64,000 nt of DNA from Bradyrhizobium sp. 4 (GTDB taxonomy: Bacteria > Pseudomonadota > Alphaproteobacteria > Rhizobiales > Xanthobacteraceae). Of this stretch, positions 54,199 to 63,148 are shown piece after piece. Where the stretch lies: assembly GCF_023100905.1 (NCBI RefSeq), contig NZ_CP064686.1:1054001-1118000 (forward strand), in the 5' to 3' direction. A model generated the notes under the pieces. That model saw only the letters and a program-made list of their open reading frames with translations. It was not told the origin of the DNA and made no database searches. The position numbers and the translations under genes are program-made. Each line of letters opens with the position of its first letter. The first letter of the stretch is position 1.

Positions 54199-54729
54199 TC
54201 AGCCGATCCGCTTCAAACCTTTCTCGAACCGTGGGCCGTTCGCGAGGTAAAACGTTGCGGCTCTCTCTATCCGCTCGATCTGGGCGAGATCAAGTTGCCT
54301 GATCGCTCGCGCCGGCGCACCCATGATCAAGGATCGTTCAGCAAACGTCTTACCTTCGGTAATAACCGAACCCGCACCTACAATGCTGCCCCGACCGACC
54401 TTCGCGCCATTCAACACAATAGACCCCATACCGATAAGCGCGCCATCTTCCAATGTGCAACCGTGCAGAACGACGTTATGGCCAATCGTACAGTTCTTGC
54501 CAATGATCAGCGGAAAACCTGGATCACTGTGGCAGGTCGAATTGTCCTGGACGTTTGAACCTTCGCCGATCTGAACCCACTCATTGTCACCGCGAATCAC
54601 GGCACCGAACCAGACGCTCGCGCCCTTCTCAATCCGCACCTTGCCAATCAGTGCTGCAGTATCCGCAATAAAGTAGTCCCCATTAAGCGGAAGATCGGGC
54701 GCCTGCCCGTCCAGTTCGTAAATTGCCAT
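54199..54729 (-). CDS. Gamma-carbonic anhydrase-family protein (CaiE/PaaY-like)
   Basis: A 176-residue left-handed beta-helix (hexapeptide repeat) protein. The metal histidines are visible as His67 (TCHSDPGFPL), His84 and His89 (CTIGHNVVLHGCTLEDG), with Arg46 and Asp48 in AVIRGDNEW and Gln61 nearby. Some members hydrate CO2; others, such as CaiE and PaaY, act in carnitine or phenylacetate degradation, probably as thioesterases. The presence of CaiC- and CaiD-like genes in the window makes a catabolic role possible. The ATG at 54729 is preceded by GGGGA. It is divergent from the purU remnant. Confidence 0.9.
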   Translation of the reverse strand: MAIYELDGQAPDLPLNGDYFIADTAALIGKVRIEKGASVWFGAVIRGDNEWVQIGEGSNVQDNSTCHSDPGFPLIIGKNCTIGHNVVLHGCTLEDGALIGMGSIVLNGAKVGRGSIVGAGSVITEGKTFAERSLIMGAPARAIRQLDLAQIERIERAATFYLANGPRFEKGLKRIG

Positions 54730-54807
54730 GAACGTCCCCTGCGTAAGAGAAGCGAACTTGGCACAGTCGAACGCATATCTTCAAGCCTGTACCTGCGGTG
54801 TCGCGGC

Positions 54808-55060
54808 ATGCGCATCGTCCCGGCTGACGGAGCGAAAAGCAGCAACGATTTCGGCGTCCTCTGCCGCGCGCGCAATGTCGCATACGGTCATGTAAATGAC
54901 GTATCCCCTCAAGCGCACTTCGACAAACGGCCAATCATCGAGCAGATGTCGTGCGGCTCTCGCACCGGCGTTGCGCCAGACGGTCTCGTCCGCAAAGGGC
55001 GCGATACCGAATTCAGGGGGCATGCATGCATCTCGGATTTTGCAAACGGATTTGTGATCG
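54808..55060 (+). pseudogene. Formyltetrahydrofolate deformylase remnant
   Basis: A decayed C-terminal piece of purU. HARNVAYGHVNDVSPQAHFD-KRPIIEQ (54868-54950) and PDGLVRKGRDTEFRGHACIS (54977-55034) align with ARGVKLIGATAHYVTSDLDE, GPIIEQ and PEDLVRKGRDIERRVLARAV of the intact PurU at 44793. The N-terminal ACT domain and the HHSFLPGFKG catalytic segment are absent. A still smaller trace of the same segment is at 30146-30198. Confidence 0.65.
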
Positions 55061-55122
55061 AAAGCGCTCATTCCAAAGAGTTCAGCTGCTGCCGCTGGAC
55101 CCAAAAGCTGTGGCCGTTTCAA

Positions 55123-55955
55123 AGATGCACTGAGAGGGCCTCACGAGTGCTCAAATCAAGAAAGTGGAAATCTTGACGTTTCGACGCGCTTGTAAACTCC
55201 GAACACCATATTGCATTAGGGTCCCCTTCCTTGTCGTAGTTGCCTTGTTGAAGGCGAGGACGCCCTGAAACCTCTCTCACGCGAGACACTGGGTCGAGCC
55301 AGGATCGTTCGCATGGTCGAAACGATCAAGCTCCGGAATCTATGTAGGGCGTATCAAGCTCCGTGTCAGTGCGAAGCACGTGAGGATTAGAACCGCCGGT
55401 CAAATCGTTGAAAAAAGGATGCCCGCGCTCCTCTCGGGGATTCGGTTAATTCCTTCCTCGACTCGCACAGAAAGTCGATCAAGCTATTTAGCTAAATCAA
55501 GCAAGAGCTGCAGGTGAAGGAACCGTATACTTCCGCGGGAAGGAGACGACCAGGCATACCAACTTAGCTCCAAAGCTGGCAGTCGTCCGCGCTGTGGCAT
55601 CCAGCATTTTGGCATTTTGCATCCAAGGCGCGTCGAAGACGGAGCCAGCGGGGGGCGCTTCAATCTCCTCGCGGTAAGGAATTGGTGCCCCCGACCAAGA
55701 CCTGGTCGCAAACAAGGAACCCCGATTCTGAGTGGCGCAGTGCGACCGCCAAGCCCAGCAAAACGAACCCTTGCCAATCCCGCTAAGAGAGGAGATATTA
55801 TATAGCGATACATGGTATCAGATGCTACATTCAAACGAAGTGACTTTCAGATGGGAAAACAGTCGGGGCACCTCGATGCGCTTCGAAATTCGCTGCGAGC
55901 CGCGACCGCTGCAGCAACAAGATACTAACGCGGCAACCATGCCCTCAAAGGCGAG
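55123..55955. other. Intergenic region
   Basis: About 830 bases. A minus-strand stretch (SWSGAPIPYREEIEAPPAGS near 55640-55700) looks protein-like, but I cannot assign it. No promoter was identified. Confidence 0.4.
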
Positions 55956-55973
55956 ATGGGGGGGGCGGTAGTG

Positions 55974-56702
55974 ATGCTTGCGCAACGCATCAACATCAGG
56001 AATACGATTCTGAATAGTCTGCCGCCAGCAGATTTTGAGCGCCTGCGGTGCTACCTCCGTCCGGTCTCCTTTAAACGAAATAGCGTTCTCGAGGAGCAGT
56101 CCAGGCCCGTGGAGAATCTCGGCTTCATCGAAAGCGGCCTGGTATCCCTTCGCCGAAATTCAAGTATGAACTCGGTTGAGATCGCGCTCATCGACCATCG
56201 AGGAATATTGGGGGTATCCACGCTACTTGGTATGGATGTGGCGGGTCACCAATCAATTGCGGTGACGTCAGGGACGGTCCTTTCTATCCGAGTAAGCGAT
56301 TTGCAGTGCGCAATGGAAGCCCAACCTGACATTAAAAGTCGGCTCTTTTGCCGCGTTCAAGCGCTGTTGGTTCATACTTCACAGGTTGCGCTTTGTGCTC
56401 TCAGCCATAGTGTTGAGCAACGTGTTTCCGGATGGCTGTGCCACGCGTCGGATGCTTTCGCTGGAATGGAACTTCCCGTGACCCATGAGCACATAGCCAC
56501 AATGCTCGGGTTACGTCGAGCTAGCGTAACCGAAATGCTTATTCGATACGAGAACCAGGGACTGATTGCAAAGACGCGTGGGGCGCTTCGTGTTCGGGAT
56601 CGCGACCGATTGAGACAGATCGCCTGTTCTTGTTGCTCAACAATTGCTTCACATAGTCCATATGTGGCTAAGCCGCTGTCGTCGATCGGCTCGCAAGGTT
56701 AG
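55974..56702 (+). CDS. Crp/Fnr-family transcriptional regulator
   Basis: About 242 residues. The N-terminal cyclic-nucleotide-like sensor domain has LRCYLRPVSFKRNSVLEEQS, VENLGFIESGLVSL and VEIALIDHRGILGVSTLLG. The C-terminal winged helix has LPVTHEHIATMLGLRRASVT, EMLIRYENQGLIAKTRGAL. There is no N-terminal cysteine cluster, so it is not an FNR/FixK-type oxygen sensor. The start is ambiguous: 55974 (MLAQRINIRN) or 55956, with GGGGGG just upstream of the former. The first 20 residues resemble other Bradyrhizobium Crp-like proteins. It is an isolated gene with unknown targets. Confidence 0.85.
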   Translation: MLAQRINIRNTILNSLPPADFERLRCYLRPVSFKRNSVLEEQSRPVENLGFIESGLVSLRRNSSMNSVEIALIDHRGILGVSTLLGMDVAGHQSIAVTSGTVLSIRVSDLQCAMEAQPDIKSRLFCRVQALLVHTSQVALCALSHSVEQRVSGWLCHASDAFAGMELPVTHEHIATMLGLRRASVTEMLIRYENQGLIAKTRGALRVRDRDRLRQIACSCCSTIASHSPYVAKPLSSIGSQG

Positions 56703-56953
56703 CTCCTTGAGAGCTTCTTCTTGCTCCGCAATCCGTGTGGTCTCTTATCCTGTTACTGAGGCGCAGGCATCGCGCCTGAAAACAGCCCCTAGGCTCCGGA
56801 ATTGGGAGCATGCTGAACCGCTCGCTCGAACGTGTTGTGCGAGGTTGGATGCCGATGACGTGCCGGGCTACCGCGTTCAGATCGAATGCCCGTAGACTTT
56901 GAATCAACGAAAGCTCAGCTAGATGGAGTACGCCAAGATCGTCACGCTTCCTG
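56703..56953. other. Intergenic region
   Basis: About 250 bases after the regulator with no recognised gene. Confidence 0.35.
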
Positions 56954-56980
56954 ACAAGCGTGGCGCAGCGCCACGCTTGT
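56954..56980. repeat. Perfect 12-bp inverted repeat
   Basis: ACAAGCGTGGCG (56954-56965), a CAG loop, then CGCCACGCTTGT (56969-56980). A perfect 12-bp stem with a 3-base loop and no T-run behind it. It sits exactly at the upstream edge of the methylaspartate ammonia-lyase remnant. Confidence 0.8.
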
Positions 56981-57303
56981 AGTTGACGAGCAATGCAACA
57001 CAGCCAACGACATCCGTCTGTTCGCCCGGGCAAAAGCGGCTCGTCCAATTCAGATCAAGATGATATCGGCTCGGTCGCCGACATAGCCAAAGCCGTCTTT
57101 GTCTGCAAAGACAATGGGATCAGCGTGCATCTTGGCGGAAGCTGTACTGAAACAAATTTGTCGGCAAGGGCAGCCGCGAAAATTGCGGCGGCAATACAGC
57201 CTACATGATGCTCGCAAACCCGGGATAGAAGCCGATGAAGGTATCTCCATCATCGAAAATGAGCAAAAGCGGATTCCGACGTACCCAGAACTCCATTCGC
57301 GAT
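56981..57303 (+). pseudogene. Methylaspartate ammonia-lyase, C-terminal remnant
   Basis: Pieces of the enolase-superfamily enzyme that splits 3-methylaspartate to mesaconate and ammonia. VDEQCNTANDIRLFARAKAA and RPIQIK (56982-57060) correspond to the conserved VDEWCNT and QIKTPD blocks. A frameshift leads to IGSVADIAKAVFVCKDNGIS and VHLGGSCTETNLSARAAAKI (to about 57205). A second shift leads to MMLANPGIEADEGISIIENE, ending at TAA 57301-57303. The catalytic N-terminal part and the barrel start are absent. Both frameshifts and the truncation show it is dead. Confidence 0.72.
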
Positions 57304-57623
57304 AAGAACGCCGCGACTCGCATGGCAACGGACTCGAAGGGTACTATCGGTTTGCTATCGAGCGGGCGGTTAGCCGTGCCTTGCGCCTCTTCCCGCGTAG
57401 CTGATGCCGGCGCGCGTGCAACTAAGGTCGAAATTGTGAATCCTCTTTCCTCGTAAACAGCTTGGGTCCGTTGGAGCGCTCAAACTGACGGGCGCCTTCG
57501 GAACGCACCAAGATAGCGCGCAAGTTGCTGACTCGGAATCAACGTGTACGCGACCACAAGCCTTTCTCACTTGCTCGGCTCGTGACGCCAACACAGCGGG
57601 CGCTGATCTCAATATAATAGCCG
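57304..57623. other. Intergenic region
   Basis: About 320 bases. A short stop-free stretch (57323-57456) has no recognised family. Confidence 0.35.
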
Positions 57624-57651
57624 TTGACAGTCTAATACGATGAAATACCAT
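57624..57651 (+). promoter_or_regulatory. Candidate promoter of the first binding-protein gene
   Basis: TTGACA (57624-57629), a 16-base spacer and TACCAT (57646-57651). The spacer contains TGAAATAC (57641-57648), which recurs upstream of the second binding protein (63374-63381) and, in reverse, upstream of copy 1 of the 354-residue protein (4013-4020). Confidence 0.45.
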
Positions 57652-57701
57652 TCGCTAACTCGTATCGCATAGCACGACTTCATGGCGGGAGGCAGTGAGA
57701 T

Positions 57702-58745
57702 ATGAATCGGCGAGATGTTTTGTCGGGCGCGGTAAAACTTGGCGCGTTCGCTGCGAACGTGGCTCCCTTCGTCGTACCGTGTCAGGCCCAAGCTGGTACA
57801 ACAATTTCTTTCGCGAGTTGGGGTGGGAGCTACGGTGATTTCATCAAGGAATTCTGGATCAAGCCGTTCACGGCAGAAACCGGGATTTCTGTAGACTACG
57901 TCAATGGTCCAGATCTGGCGAAGGTGAAGGCGCAAGTCACGAGTAACAGCGTTCTATGGGATGTGTTCGATACGTCCGGTGCTGTGGCCTATGCGGGCGC
58001 GAAGGAAGGTTTTTGGGAGCTGATAGACACCAAAATAGTTGATTCCACGCGATTTGCGCGGAGCTCGCCCGCTTTCGCTGTGCCCACGGCCATCTATGCG
58101 GGTGGGATCGCATATGACCCAAGCCGAACGAAGCGCCCGGCGGACGACTTTGGCCAGCTTTGGGATGTCAAGAACTTCCCTGGGCGTCGTTCCCTTCGCG
58201 GGGAAAACGGCACTAGTGAGACGCTTCAGCTTGCATTGCTTGCGGACGGTGTTGCGCCGACCGAGCTGTATCCGCTTGACGTAGATCGGGCCTTCAAGGC
58301 GTTGGATCGGATCAAGCCGCACGTCAAGAAATGGTATTCGGCCACTGCCGAGGGGGTATCGCTTATTCAGACCAATGAAGTGGACTATACCTTCACGTTT
58401 GCGAACCGGGTCAGGTCTGCGAAGGAAGCGGGTGTATCTATCGATTTCTCCTTCGGCCAGTGTATCAGCTCTGTGCAATACTGCACCATACTCAGGGGCA
58501 GTCCGCGGAAGGAAGCTGCGATGCGCTTCCTTGAGTTCATTACCAGGCCAGCGCAGCAAGTTTTAATAGCCAACAAACTTGGTGTCTTGCCGGTGACAAA
58601 AGGCGCCGAGCAAAGCATGGACGAGAGGGCGCGGCGTTGGGTTCCCGATCTCAACAGTCCCAAGAATGTGTTCACAAACGAGGAGTACTGGGCCGATCAT
58701 CACGTCGAGCTCGACAAGCGTTTCAAAGAGTGGATCCTAATGTAG
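57702..58745 (+). CDS. Periplasmic ABC-transporter substrate-binding protein (PotD-like), copy 1
   Basis: A 347-residue extracellular solute-binding protein of the spermidine/putrescine (PotD) type. The N-terminus MNRRDVLSGAVKLG resembles a twin-arginine signal, with cleavage likely after AQA at residue 31. The mature start TTISFASWGGSYGDFIKEFW is typical. Later landmarks are DVFDTSGAVAYAGAKEGFWE, NEVDYTFTFANRVRSAKEAG and the C-terminal RWVPDLNSPKNVFTNEEYWA. It would deliver a small cationic or amino substrate to an inner-membrane permease; no permease gene is next to it. A close paralogue lies at 63409, and hyuA/hyuB lie between, so the ligand may be a hydantoin or related compound. Confidence 0.9.
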   Translation: MNRRDVLSGAVKLGAFAANVAPFVVPCQAQAGTTISFASWGGSYGDFIKEFWIKPFTAETGISVDYVNGPDLAKVKAQVTSNSVLWDVFDTSGAVAYAGAKEGFWELIDTKIVDSTRFARSSPAFAVPTAIYAGGIAYDPSRTKRPADDFGQLWDVKNFPGRRSLRGENGTSETLQLALLADGVAPTELYPLDVDRAFKALDRIKPHVKKWYSATAEGVSLIQTNEVDYTFTFANRVRSAKEAGVSIDFSFGQCISSVQYCTILRGSPRKEAAMRFLEFITRPAQQVLIANKLGVLPVTKGAEQSMDERARRWVPDLNSPKNVFTNEEYWADHHVELDKRFKEWILM

Positions 58746-58839
58746 GATTTCGCATTTTTCTTTTTCGACCACGATCGTACATGGAGAGGAAGGCGAGAAT
58801 GGCGGGCGATATCCTTAGTTCCAAATCCAGGCTCACCGA

Positions 58840-59011
58840 CTCGCGGCGCGATATGTTGTGCCAGGTTCGGATTGATCCCCCGCGCTACCTCGTCTTCATT
58901 CCATCCCTTTCGCGATCGGACACGAATGTGCGGGTGCTTAAGCGCGAGTCGACGCCCATCAGCAACCCGATTTCCGGCTCTTATGACACTGAGGAGAAGT
59001 GCCGGCGCTAA
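58840..59011 (+). pseudogene. Acyl-CoA ligase C-terminal remnant (third copy)
   Basis: About 45 codons, PPRYLVFIPSLSRSDTNVRV then LKRESTPISNPISGSYDTEE, align with VPRYIAFIPALPRPDTKSRV and LKRELTAISDPISGSYDTEE at the end of the ligase at 32821. The reading frame continues to the same kind of stop. Nothing of the rest of the ligase is present, so this is the tail of a lost third copy. The VRVLK segment again has Arg in the place of the usual lysine. Confidence 0.75.
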
Positions 59012-59283
59012 GCCGCCGCCTTAGTTCAGTTCGTTCGCGCATGCGCAGTGAGCCATTTGATACTTCCAGGCGAACTTCAAGGACAACCGTGGCCAGCTTC
59101 GGTGTCCATTCTGCCCCGCAGATCACGCATCGATCGGACAGACTTGACTAAGGATGCGCCAAGCCAGGCTCGTGATCGAGTGACTCGGTCGCGTCTCGCT
59201 ACAGCTGTCTGGCGGTCAGCAGGCGCGAGTAGGCAATGCTCGTGCGCTGATGGTCAACCCGCATCAGCATTGGAGAATGTGCG

Positions 59284-61392
59284 ATGAGTATCGGCTCGGT
59301 CAACAAGACAGACCTCAACCAAAAGCCCACCGCAACTGCCCCGTGGCGAATCGGAGTTGATGTCGGAGGCACATTCACTGATCTCGTAGTCGCTGACGCT
59401 ACCAGCGCGCTCTTCACCTTCAAGTCGCCGACCAACGTGCCTAATCCGGCCATAGGTGTCATTGCCGCCGTGGAGCTAGCTGCAAATGGTCTGGGGATCT
59501 CCGTTCAAAGCCTGCTTGCGAACTGTCGTGGGTTTGTTCACGGATCGACGATCGCGACCAACACAATTCTTGAGCGAAAGGGAGCCGTCGTTGGCCTGCT
59601 TGCGACCGAAGGCTTTCGCGACGCGCTCGAGATTCGGCGTGGCTTTCGGGAAGATGCATGGGACCATCGCACTCCGTTTCCGGATCCGATCGTTCCACGC
59701 CATCTGCGGCTGCCGGTTCGGGAGCGGATGGACAAAAGCGGCTGTCCAATACGAGCTCCTGAGCCCGAGAGCATAGAACGAGCGATCGATACGTTCCGAC
59801 GAGAGGGGGTGACTTCCGTGGCGATCTGTCTGCTCAACAGTTATCGCAATGATAGACACGAGCGGATGTGCGCTCAGCTAGTTCGAAAGAGTTGGCCAGA
59901 GGTCTGGTTGTCCATTTCGGCGGATATCGCTCCCGTGCTCGGTGAATATGAGCGTACCTCAACTACGGTGCTCAACGCCTACGTGACCCCCCGTGTTGTC
60001 CCGTATCTGCGTCAGCTTGAGCAAGATCTGCGAGCGCAGGGATTAGCCTATCCGCTTCTCCTGATCCAGAGCAATGGTGGAGCGGCGAGCGTTGAACAGC
60101 TGGTCGACCGTGCGGCCATGTTGGCTCTATCGGGGCCTGCCGCAGGGGCGAGCGCGCTTCGTGCCGTGGCGGACATGGCAAAACGCGATGACCTGCTGCT
60201 AATGGAAATCGGCGGCACAAGTTGCGACGTCACCTTGATGAATGGAGGTGAAATCGCGATGGTCGATTCGTTTTCTCTCAACGACTATCACTTAACCCTC
60301 CCGTCGGTTGATATCCATTCAATCAGTGGGGGTGGGGGCACAATTGCGGCGGTCGACTCCGGAGGACTGCTAAACGTTGGCCCGCACGGTGCGGGCGCCC
60401 GACCTGGTCCGGCTTGTTATAGTCTCGGCGGCGAGGATCCCACAGTTACGGATGCGCATCTTCTGCTTGGCCGGATGCGTCCCGGCCCCTTTGCCGGTGG
60501 GCTCATCACGCTCGATCTCACCCTCGCACGCTCAGCAATCGAAGACAAAATCGCGGCCCCACTGAGGCTCGATGCTATTTCTGCTGCGTCTGGCGTTATT
60601 CGTTTGTTGGAACAGAGTCTGCAGCATGCGATCGAGCGCGTTAGCGTCGAGCGTGGACACGATCCTCGGCGCTTCCTGCTCGTTGCGGGCGGAGGCGCGG
60701 GAGCGCTGCATGCGGTCCCCGTCGCGCGCGCACTGGGCTGTCCGGCGGTGTATGTGCCACGCCTTGCAGGAGTGTTTTGCGCGTTCGGCATGTGTAGCAC
60801 CGACATACGCGAGGACTTTCTCGAGACTTGGTTGAAGCTACTCGACCAACAATCGAGTGACGACATTGACCGAGGCTTCTCTCAGCTAGTCGCTTCGGCT
60901 AAGACACGGCTAGCGGCCAGCGGATTTGCGCTTTCAGATATCAGCTTCGAGCGAAGCGTCGACTTGCGTTATGTCGGACAGCAATGGTCGCTGCAAGTCC
61001 CTGTCAACAGCTGGGAAGCGTGGTCAGTTCGCGCGGAGTTCGAAACTCGACACCAACGCCAATTCGGTCACTATCAGCCCGACGGGCAGATCGAAATCGT
61101 TCACCTGCGGCTGGTCGGGATCGCTCGTTTGGGGCGAGTACGGCGCCCCGATCTGCCGGCGCTCGAGACCACACCAGTGCCATGCGAGCGGCGCTCTGTA
61201 TATCTTAACCGAACTTCAGGCTTTCAAACGGTGCCGGTCTATGATGGTAACGAGATGCGTCCTGGCCAGGCGGTGAGCGGTCCGGCGTTAATCGAGGAAA
61301 AGAACACGACCATCCTGATTGGTCTTGGCGATCGCCTCGAAGTCGACGCCAGTGACAACTTTCTCGTTCATGTGACGAACCCCGCGGAGTAA
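59284..61392 (+). CDS. hyuA: Hydantoinase/oxoprolinase family subunit A
   Basis: A 702-residue HyuA-type protein. The N-terminal actin-like ATP site is IGVDVGGTFTDLVV (residues 23-36). FVHGSTIATNTILERKGAVV, LLIQSNGGAASVEQLVDRAA, LALSGPAAGASALRAVADMA and MEIGGTSCDVTLMNGGEIAM follow, with YSLGGEDPTVTDAHLLLGRM in the last third. With HyuB it hydrolyses hydantoins, N-methylhydantoin or 5-oxoproline, driven by ATP; acetone or acetophenone carboxylases share the fold. The next gene starts four bases after the stop, so the two are translationally coupled. The first 20 residues are unconserved, so the start could be slightly later. Confidence 0.92.
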   Translation: MSIGSVNKTDLNQKPTATAPWRIGVDVGGTFTDLVVADATSALFTFKSPTNVPNPAIGVIAAVELAANGLGISVQSLLANCRGFVHGSTIATNTILERKGAVVGLLATEGFRDALEIRRGFREDAWDHRTPFPDPIVPRHLRLPVRERMDKSGCPIRAPEPESIERAIDTFRREGVTSVAICLLNSYRNDRHERMCAQLVRKSWPEVWLSISADIAPVLGEYERTSTTVLNAYVTPRVVPYLRQLEQDLRAQGLAYPLLLIQSNGGAASVEQLVDRAAMLALSGPAAGASALRAVADMAKRDDLLLMEIGGTSCDVTLMNGGEIAMVDSFSLNDYHLTLPSVDIHSISGGGGTIAAVDSGGLLNVGPHGAGARPGPACYSLGGEDPTVTDAHLLLGRMRPGPFAGGLITLDLTLARSAIEDKIAAPLRLDAISAASGVIRLLEQSLQHAIERVSVERGHDPRRFLLVAGGGAGALHAVPVARALGCPAVYVPRLAGVFCAFGMCSTDIREDFLETWLKLLDQQSSDDIDRGFSQLVASAKTRLAASGFALSDISFERSVDLRYVGQQWSLQVPVNSWEAWSVRAEFETRHQRQFGHYQPDGQIEIVHLRLVGIARLGRVRRPDLPALETTPVPCERRSVYLNRTSGFQTVPVYDGNEMRPGQAVSGPALIEEKNTTILIGLGDRLEVDASDNFLVHVTNPAE

Positions 61393-61396
61393 TGCG

Positions 61397-63148
61397 ATGA
61401 TTGACGATCCCATCGGCCTTTCAATCGTCCAGAAGCAGCTTGACCACATCGCGCGGCAGATGGGATGGGTGATGATGCGGACAGCGCGGAGCACGATATT
61501 CAGCCAGTCCCATGACTTCTCCTGCTTCATTTGCGACGCCCACGGGAACATCGTGTCGCAGGCCGACGGATTGCCTATTCATACCGGTGGCGGTGGATTT
61601 GCGGTCAGAGCCGTACTTGAGAGGTTCGGCCGGGAGATTGCCGATGGGGACGTGTTTATCCTCAACGACCCCTATCTTGCTGGCGGCAATCACTTGCCTG
61701 ACTATACGATTATTCGGCCCGTGTTTCTGCTGGGTGAATTGCTGGCCTTTTGTTGCAACAGAGCCCATCAATCGGATATCGGAGGAGGTGCTGCCGGCAC
61801 CTACAATTCGGCAGCAACCGAGATCTTTCACGAAGGGATCAGGCTTCCGGTGCTGCAACTGATTGCTGCCGGTAAGTTGCGTCGCGACCTGTGGGAGCTG
61901 CTTCTTGCGAATACCCGGTGTCCGGATCTCTTGGATGGCGACTTGCGGGCAATGATCGGCTCAACTGAAATCGGTGCCAGACGTTTGGCCGAGGCGTTAT
62001 CGCTCTTGCGGCAGGGGACAGCGCGCGACTATCTCAATGGCATTCTCGACTATGCCGAGCATCTGGTTCGTGAAGAAATCACTCGATTGCCTTGCGGTGT
62101 CTATGAAGGCGAGGATGAGAGCGACAACGACTGCTTTGGGCCTGCCGATATCCGGGTTCGCGTTCGTGTTACGGTCTCTGATAAAGATCTGCACCTCGAT
62201 TTCACGGGCAGTTCGCCGCAGATCTCAGGCTTCAAGAACTCTTCGATCGCCAATACCTACTCCAGCGTCTATCTTGCGATCATTGCGTTTCTTGGTCCGC
62301 AACTGCCTAAGAACCAGGGCGCTTTCCGCGCAGTCACAGTGCACGCTCCAGAAGGGACCGTCGTGAATGCCCGGTCGCCGGCGCCGATGACGATGAACAC
62401 TATATTTCCTGCAACCAACATCGTTCATGCTTGCTGGAAGGCATTGGCTTCATGCGATCCAAAGCGGGCGTGCGCCGGCTGGGGAAAATTGCTGCATTGC
62501 GTGACGTCTGGCCGCCGCTTAAGTGGAGAAACCTTCGTCCTGTACCACGGGCATGGGCTGCCATCAGCAGGTGCCGTTCGCGGTCGAGATGGCTTTCCTG
62601 GAATGGGATTGGTACCAACATTATGCGGATCACGATTGGCGAATGTGGAGACCCAGGAGCAGTTCTATCCTATCACCATCCACAAACATGAAATGCGGTG
62701 CGACGGCGAAGGTGCCGGTGAATTTCGTGGCGGTCCTGGCATGAACTATGTCGCGGACGTAGAAGTGGCCGCCGAATATTCGTTTCGGGGCGAAGGGGGG
62801 TATGGACTGACCGCCTTCGGAGTTAATGGCGGCTCCGCAGGTCAGTCCGGCTCAATGACACTTGCCGCCGCGAATGGCGAGCCGTTCGACATTCCCCAAT
62901 ATGGCGTACGCAACCTGCCGCCGCTCCGGATTAACATTACCTCACCCGGAGGCGGAGGATATGGCGATCCGAGGCGACGTAACCCTGATGCCGTGCTTTG
63001 CGATGTTCAAGGCGGAATCGTGAGTCCTAGAAGGGCGCGAGATGTATACGGCGTGGTCCTCACTACGGATCGGCGTAGTGTTGATGCTGACGCCACTGCC
63101 CTGCTGCGCTCAAGACGACAGACGGCATCCGAAGCTTTGAGAGCTTGA
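61397..63148 (+). CDS. hyuB: Hydantoinase/oxoprolinase family subunit B
   Basis: A 583-residue HyuB-type protein. DDPIGLSIVQKQLDHIARQM and GWVMMRTARSTIFSQSHDFS lead into the metal/substrate region IHTGGGGFAVRAVLERFG, FILNDPYLAGGNHLPDYTII and RAHQSDIGGGAAGTYNSAAT. The C-terminus has the glycine-rich GGPGMNYVADVEVAAEYSF and ITSPGGGGYGDPRRRNPDAV. It forms the catalytic partner of HyuA. If the substrate is N-methylhydantoin, the product leads to sarcosine, the substrate of soxBDAG about 15 kb upstream; this is inference. Confidence 0.92.
   Translation: MIDDPIGLSIVQKQLDHIARQMGWVMMRTARSTIFSQSHDFSCFICDAHGNIVSQADGLPIHTGGGGFAVRAVLERFGREIADGDVFILNDPYLAGGNHLPDYTIIRPVFLLGELLAFCCNRAHQSDIGGGAAGTYNSAATEIFHEGIRLPVLQLIAAGKLRRDLWELLLANTRCPDLLDGDLRAMIGSTEIGARRLAEALSLLRQGTARDYLNGILDYAEHLVREEITRLPCGVYEGEDESDNDCFGPADIRVRVRVTVSDKDLHLDFTGSSPQISGFKNSSIANTYSSVYLAIIAFLGPQLPKNQGAFRAVTVHAPEGTVVNARSPAPMTMNTIFPATNIVHACWKALASCDPKRACAGWGKLLHCVTSGRRLSGETFVLYHGHGLPSAGAVRGRDGFPGMGLVPTLCGSRLANVETQEQFYPITIHKHEMRCDGEGAGEFRGGPGMNYVADVEVAAEYSFRGEGGYGLTAFGVNGGSAGQSGSMTLAAANGEPFDIPQYGVRNLPPLRINITSPGGGGYGDPRRRNPDAVLCDVQGGIVSPRRARDVYGVVLTTDRRSVDADATALLRSRRQTASEALRA

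Noticed and set aside
53540..54200. tRNA gene as an integration site near the terminator
   Set aside because: No cloverleaf arms or T-loop consensus could be found in the hairpin-rich segment.
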